DNA from: Acidobacteriaceae bacterium | GTDB lineage: Bacteria > Acidobacteriota > Terriglobia > Terriglobales > SbA1 | NCBI GenBank assembly: GCA_019237515.1 | Contig: JAFAGX010000494.1 | Coordinates: 1 to 5,274, forward strand | Direction: 5' to 3' | Length of the DNA: 5,274 nt | Position numbers and translations under genes: made by a program | Notes under the pieces: generated by a model | The model's input: the letters and a program-made list of their open reading frames with translations, nothing else | Told to the model about the DNA's origin: nothing | The model's database searches: none | Shown: piece after piece, positions 5,108 to 5,274 of the stretch | How positions within the stretch are numbered: position 1 is the stretch's first letter | Layout of the letters: each line of letters begins with the position of its first letter

Positions 5108-5138
5108 GCAGATCCGCTTGCTTTGCAAGGGATGACAA
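5108..5138. repeat. Dispersed-type repeat, copy 2
   Basis: GCAGATCCGCTTG...AAGGGATGACAA, a diverged direct copy of the element at 5038-5073. Unlike copy 1 it still folds well (see the hairpin at 5112-5133). The two lie in the gap between converging genes, a common home for such elements. Confidence 0.5.
5112..5133. terminator. Hairpin between converging genes, possible bidirectional terminator
   Basis: ATCC-g-CTTGC-TTT-GCAAG-GGAT forms a 9-bp stem with one bulged G (5116) and a 3-base loop. It sits 82 nt after the O-methyltransferase stop and 13 nt beyond the stop of the minus-strand gene. There is no T-run on either side, so intrinsic termination would be weak; the fold may instead reflect the repeat it belongs to. 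Confidence 0.35.
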
Positions 5139-5146
5139 CAAACACC

Positions 5147-5274
5147 TTAGATTGACTTGACTGGAATCAGGGTCAGATCCTCGACCAGGCCCACCTCTTT
5201 CTGCAGAAATGGCTCGGCATAGGTCACGCCGCCGAGCATCCCGTAAAATCGGGCCATGGCTTCCACGCGAGAGC
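5147..5274 (-). CDS. C-terminal 41 residues of an unrecognised protein (partial, runs off the right edge)
   Basis: An open frame from the right edge to a TAA at 5149-5147. The residues read SRVEAMARFYGMLGG, then VTYAEPFLQKEVGLVEDL, ending TLIPVKSI. The even mix of codons, a helix-like start (VEAMARFYGML) and a strand-like end suggest a true soluble protein rather than a chance frame. I do not recognise the family. It converges on the O-methyltransferase gene with 117 bp between the stops. Confidence 0.6.
   Translation of the reverse strand, partial: SRVEAMARFYGMLGGVTYAEPFLQKEVGLVEDLTLIPVKSI

Overview
The window reads as ordinary bacterial chromosome of middling GC content. The gene style (short intergenic gaps, AGGA/GGAG ribosome binding sites, many small uncharacterised proteins, a UPF0173 hydrolase next to an O-methyltransferase, heptanucleotide intergenic repeats) suggests an Acidobacteriota-like soil bacterium. 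That assignment is an inference from style, not from a marker gene.

Left part (1-1477, minus strand): a cell-envelope glycosylation unit read right to left. It has an optional 26-codon leader ORF, a 72-residue protein of unknown function, a family 2 polyprenyl-phosphate glycosyltransferase with two C-terminal membrane helices whose start overlaps the small gene by 8 nt, and the first 29 codons of a membrane protein that runs off the left edge. A likely logic is that the GT2 enzyme loads a sugar onto a lipid carrier and a membrane partner uses it.

Divergent control region (about 1478-1806): the left unit and the next unit point away from each other. Each side carries an 11-bp CGGTTTTTGGC element in inverted orientation. 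Each element forms the -24 half of a sigma-54-like -24/-12 motif (GG and GC correctly spaced). A perfect 6-bp dyad, ACTGCC-N8-GGCAGT, lies almost midway between them. This is the most interesting regulatory arrangement in the window, but it remains a hypothesis.

Middle part (1807-3380, plus strand): five small, tightly packed genes. They encode a secreted helical protein, a 65-residue uncertain ORF, a small Cys/His zinc-ribbon-like protein started by an ATGA overlap, a second Cys-cluster protein, and a short protein with a HEAT-like helix pair. None has a function I can name; the spacing and overlaps suggest one operon.

Right part (3615-5029, plus strand): a UPF0173/UlaG-type metallo-beta-lactamase-fold hydrolase, then a CCoAOMT/COMT-type SAM- and metal-dependent O-methyltransferase. 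The hydrolase gene has degenerate 7-nt tandem repeats on both sides sharing the unit AATTGGC; the downstream array contains an 18-bp perfect palindrome covering part of its stop codon.

Right edge: a 117-bp convergent gap with two diverged copies of a dispersed-type repeat (GCAGATyCC...GGrATGACAA), one able to form a 9-bp hairpin, followed by the C-terminal 41 codons of an unrecognised minus-strand gene. I see no tRNA, rRNA, CRISPR array, transposase or replication origin.
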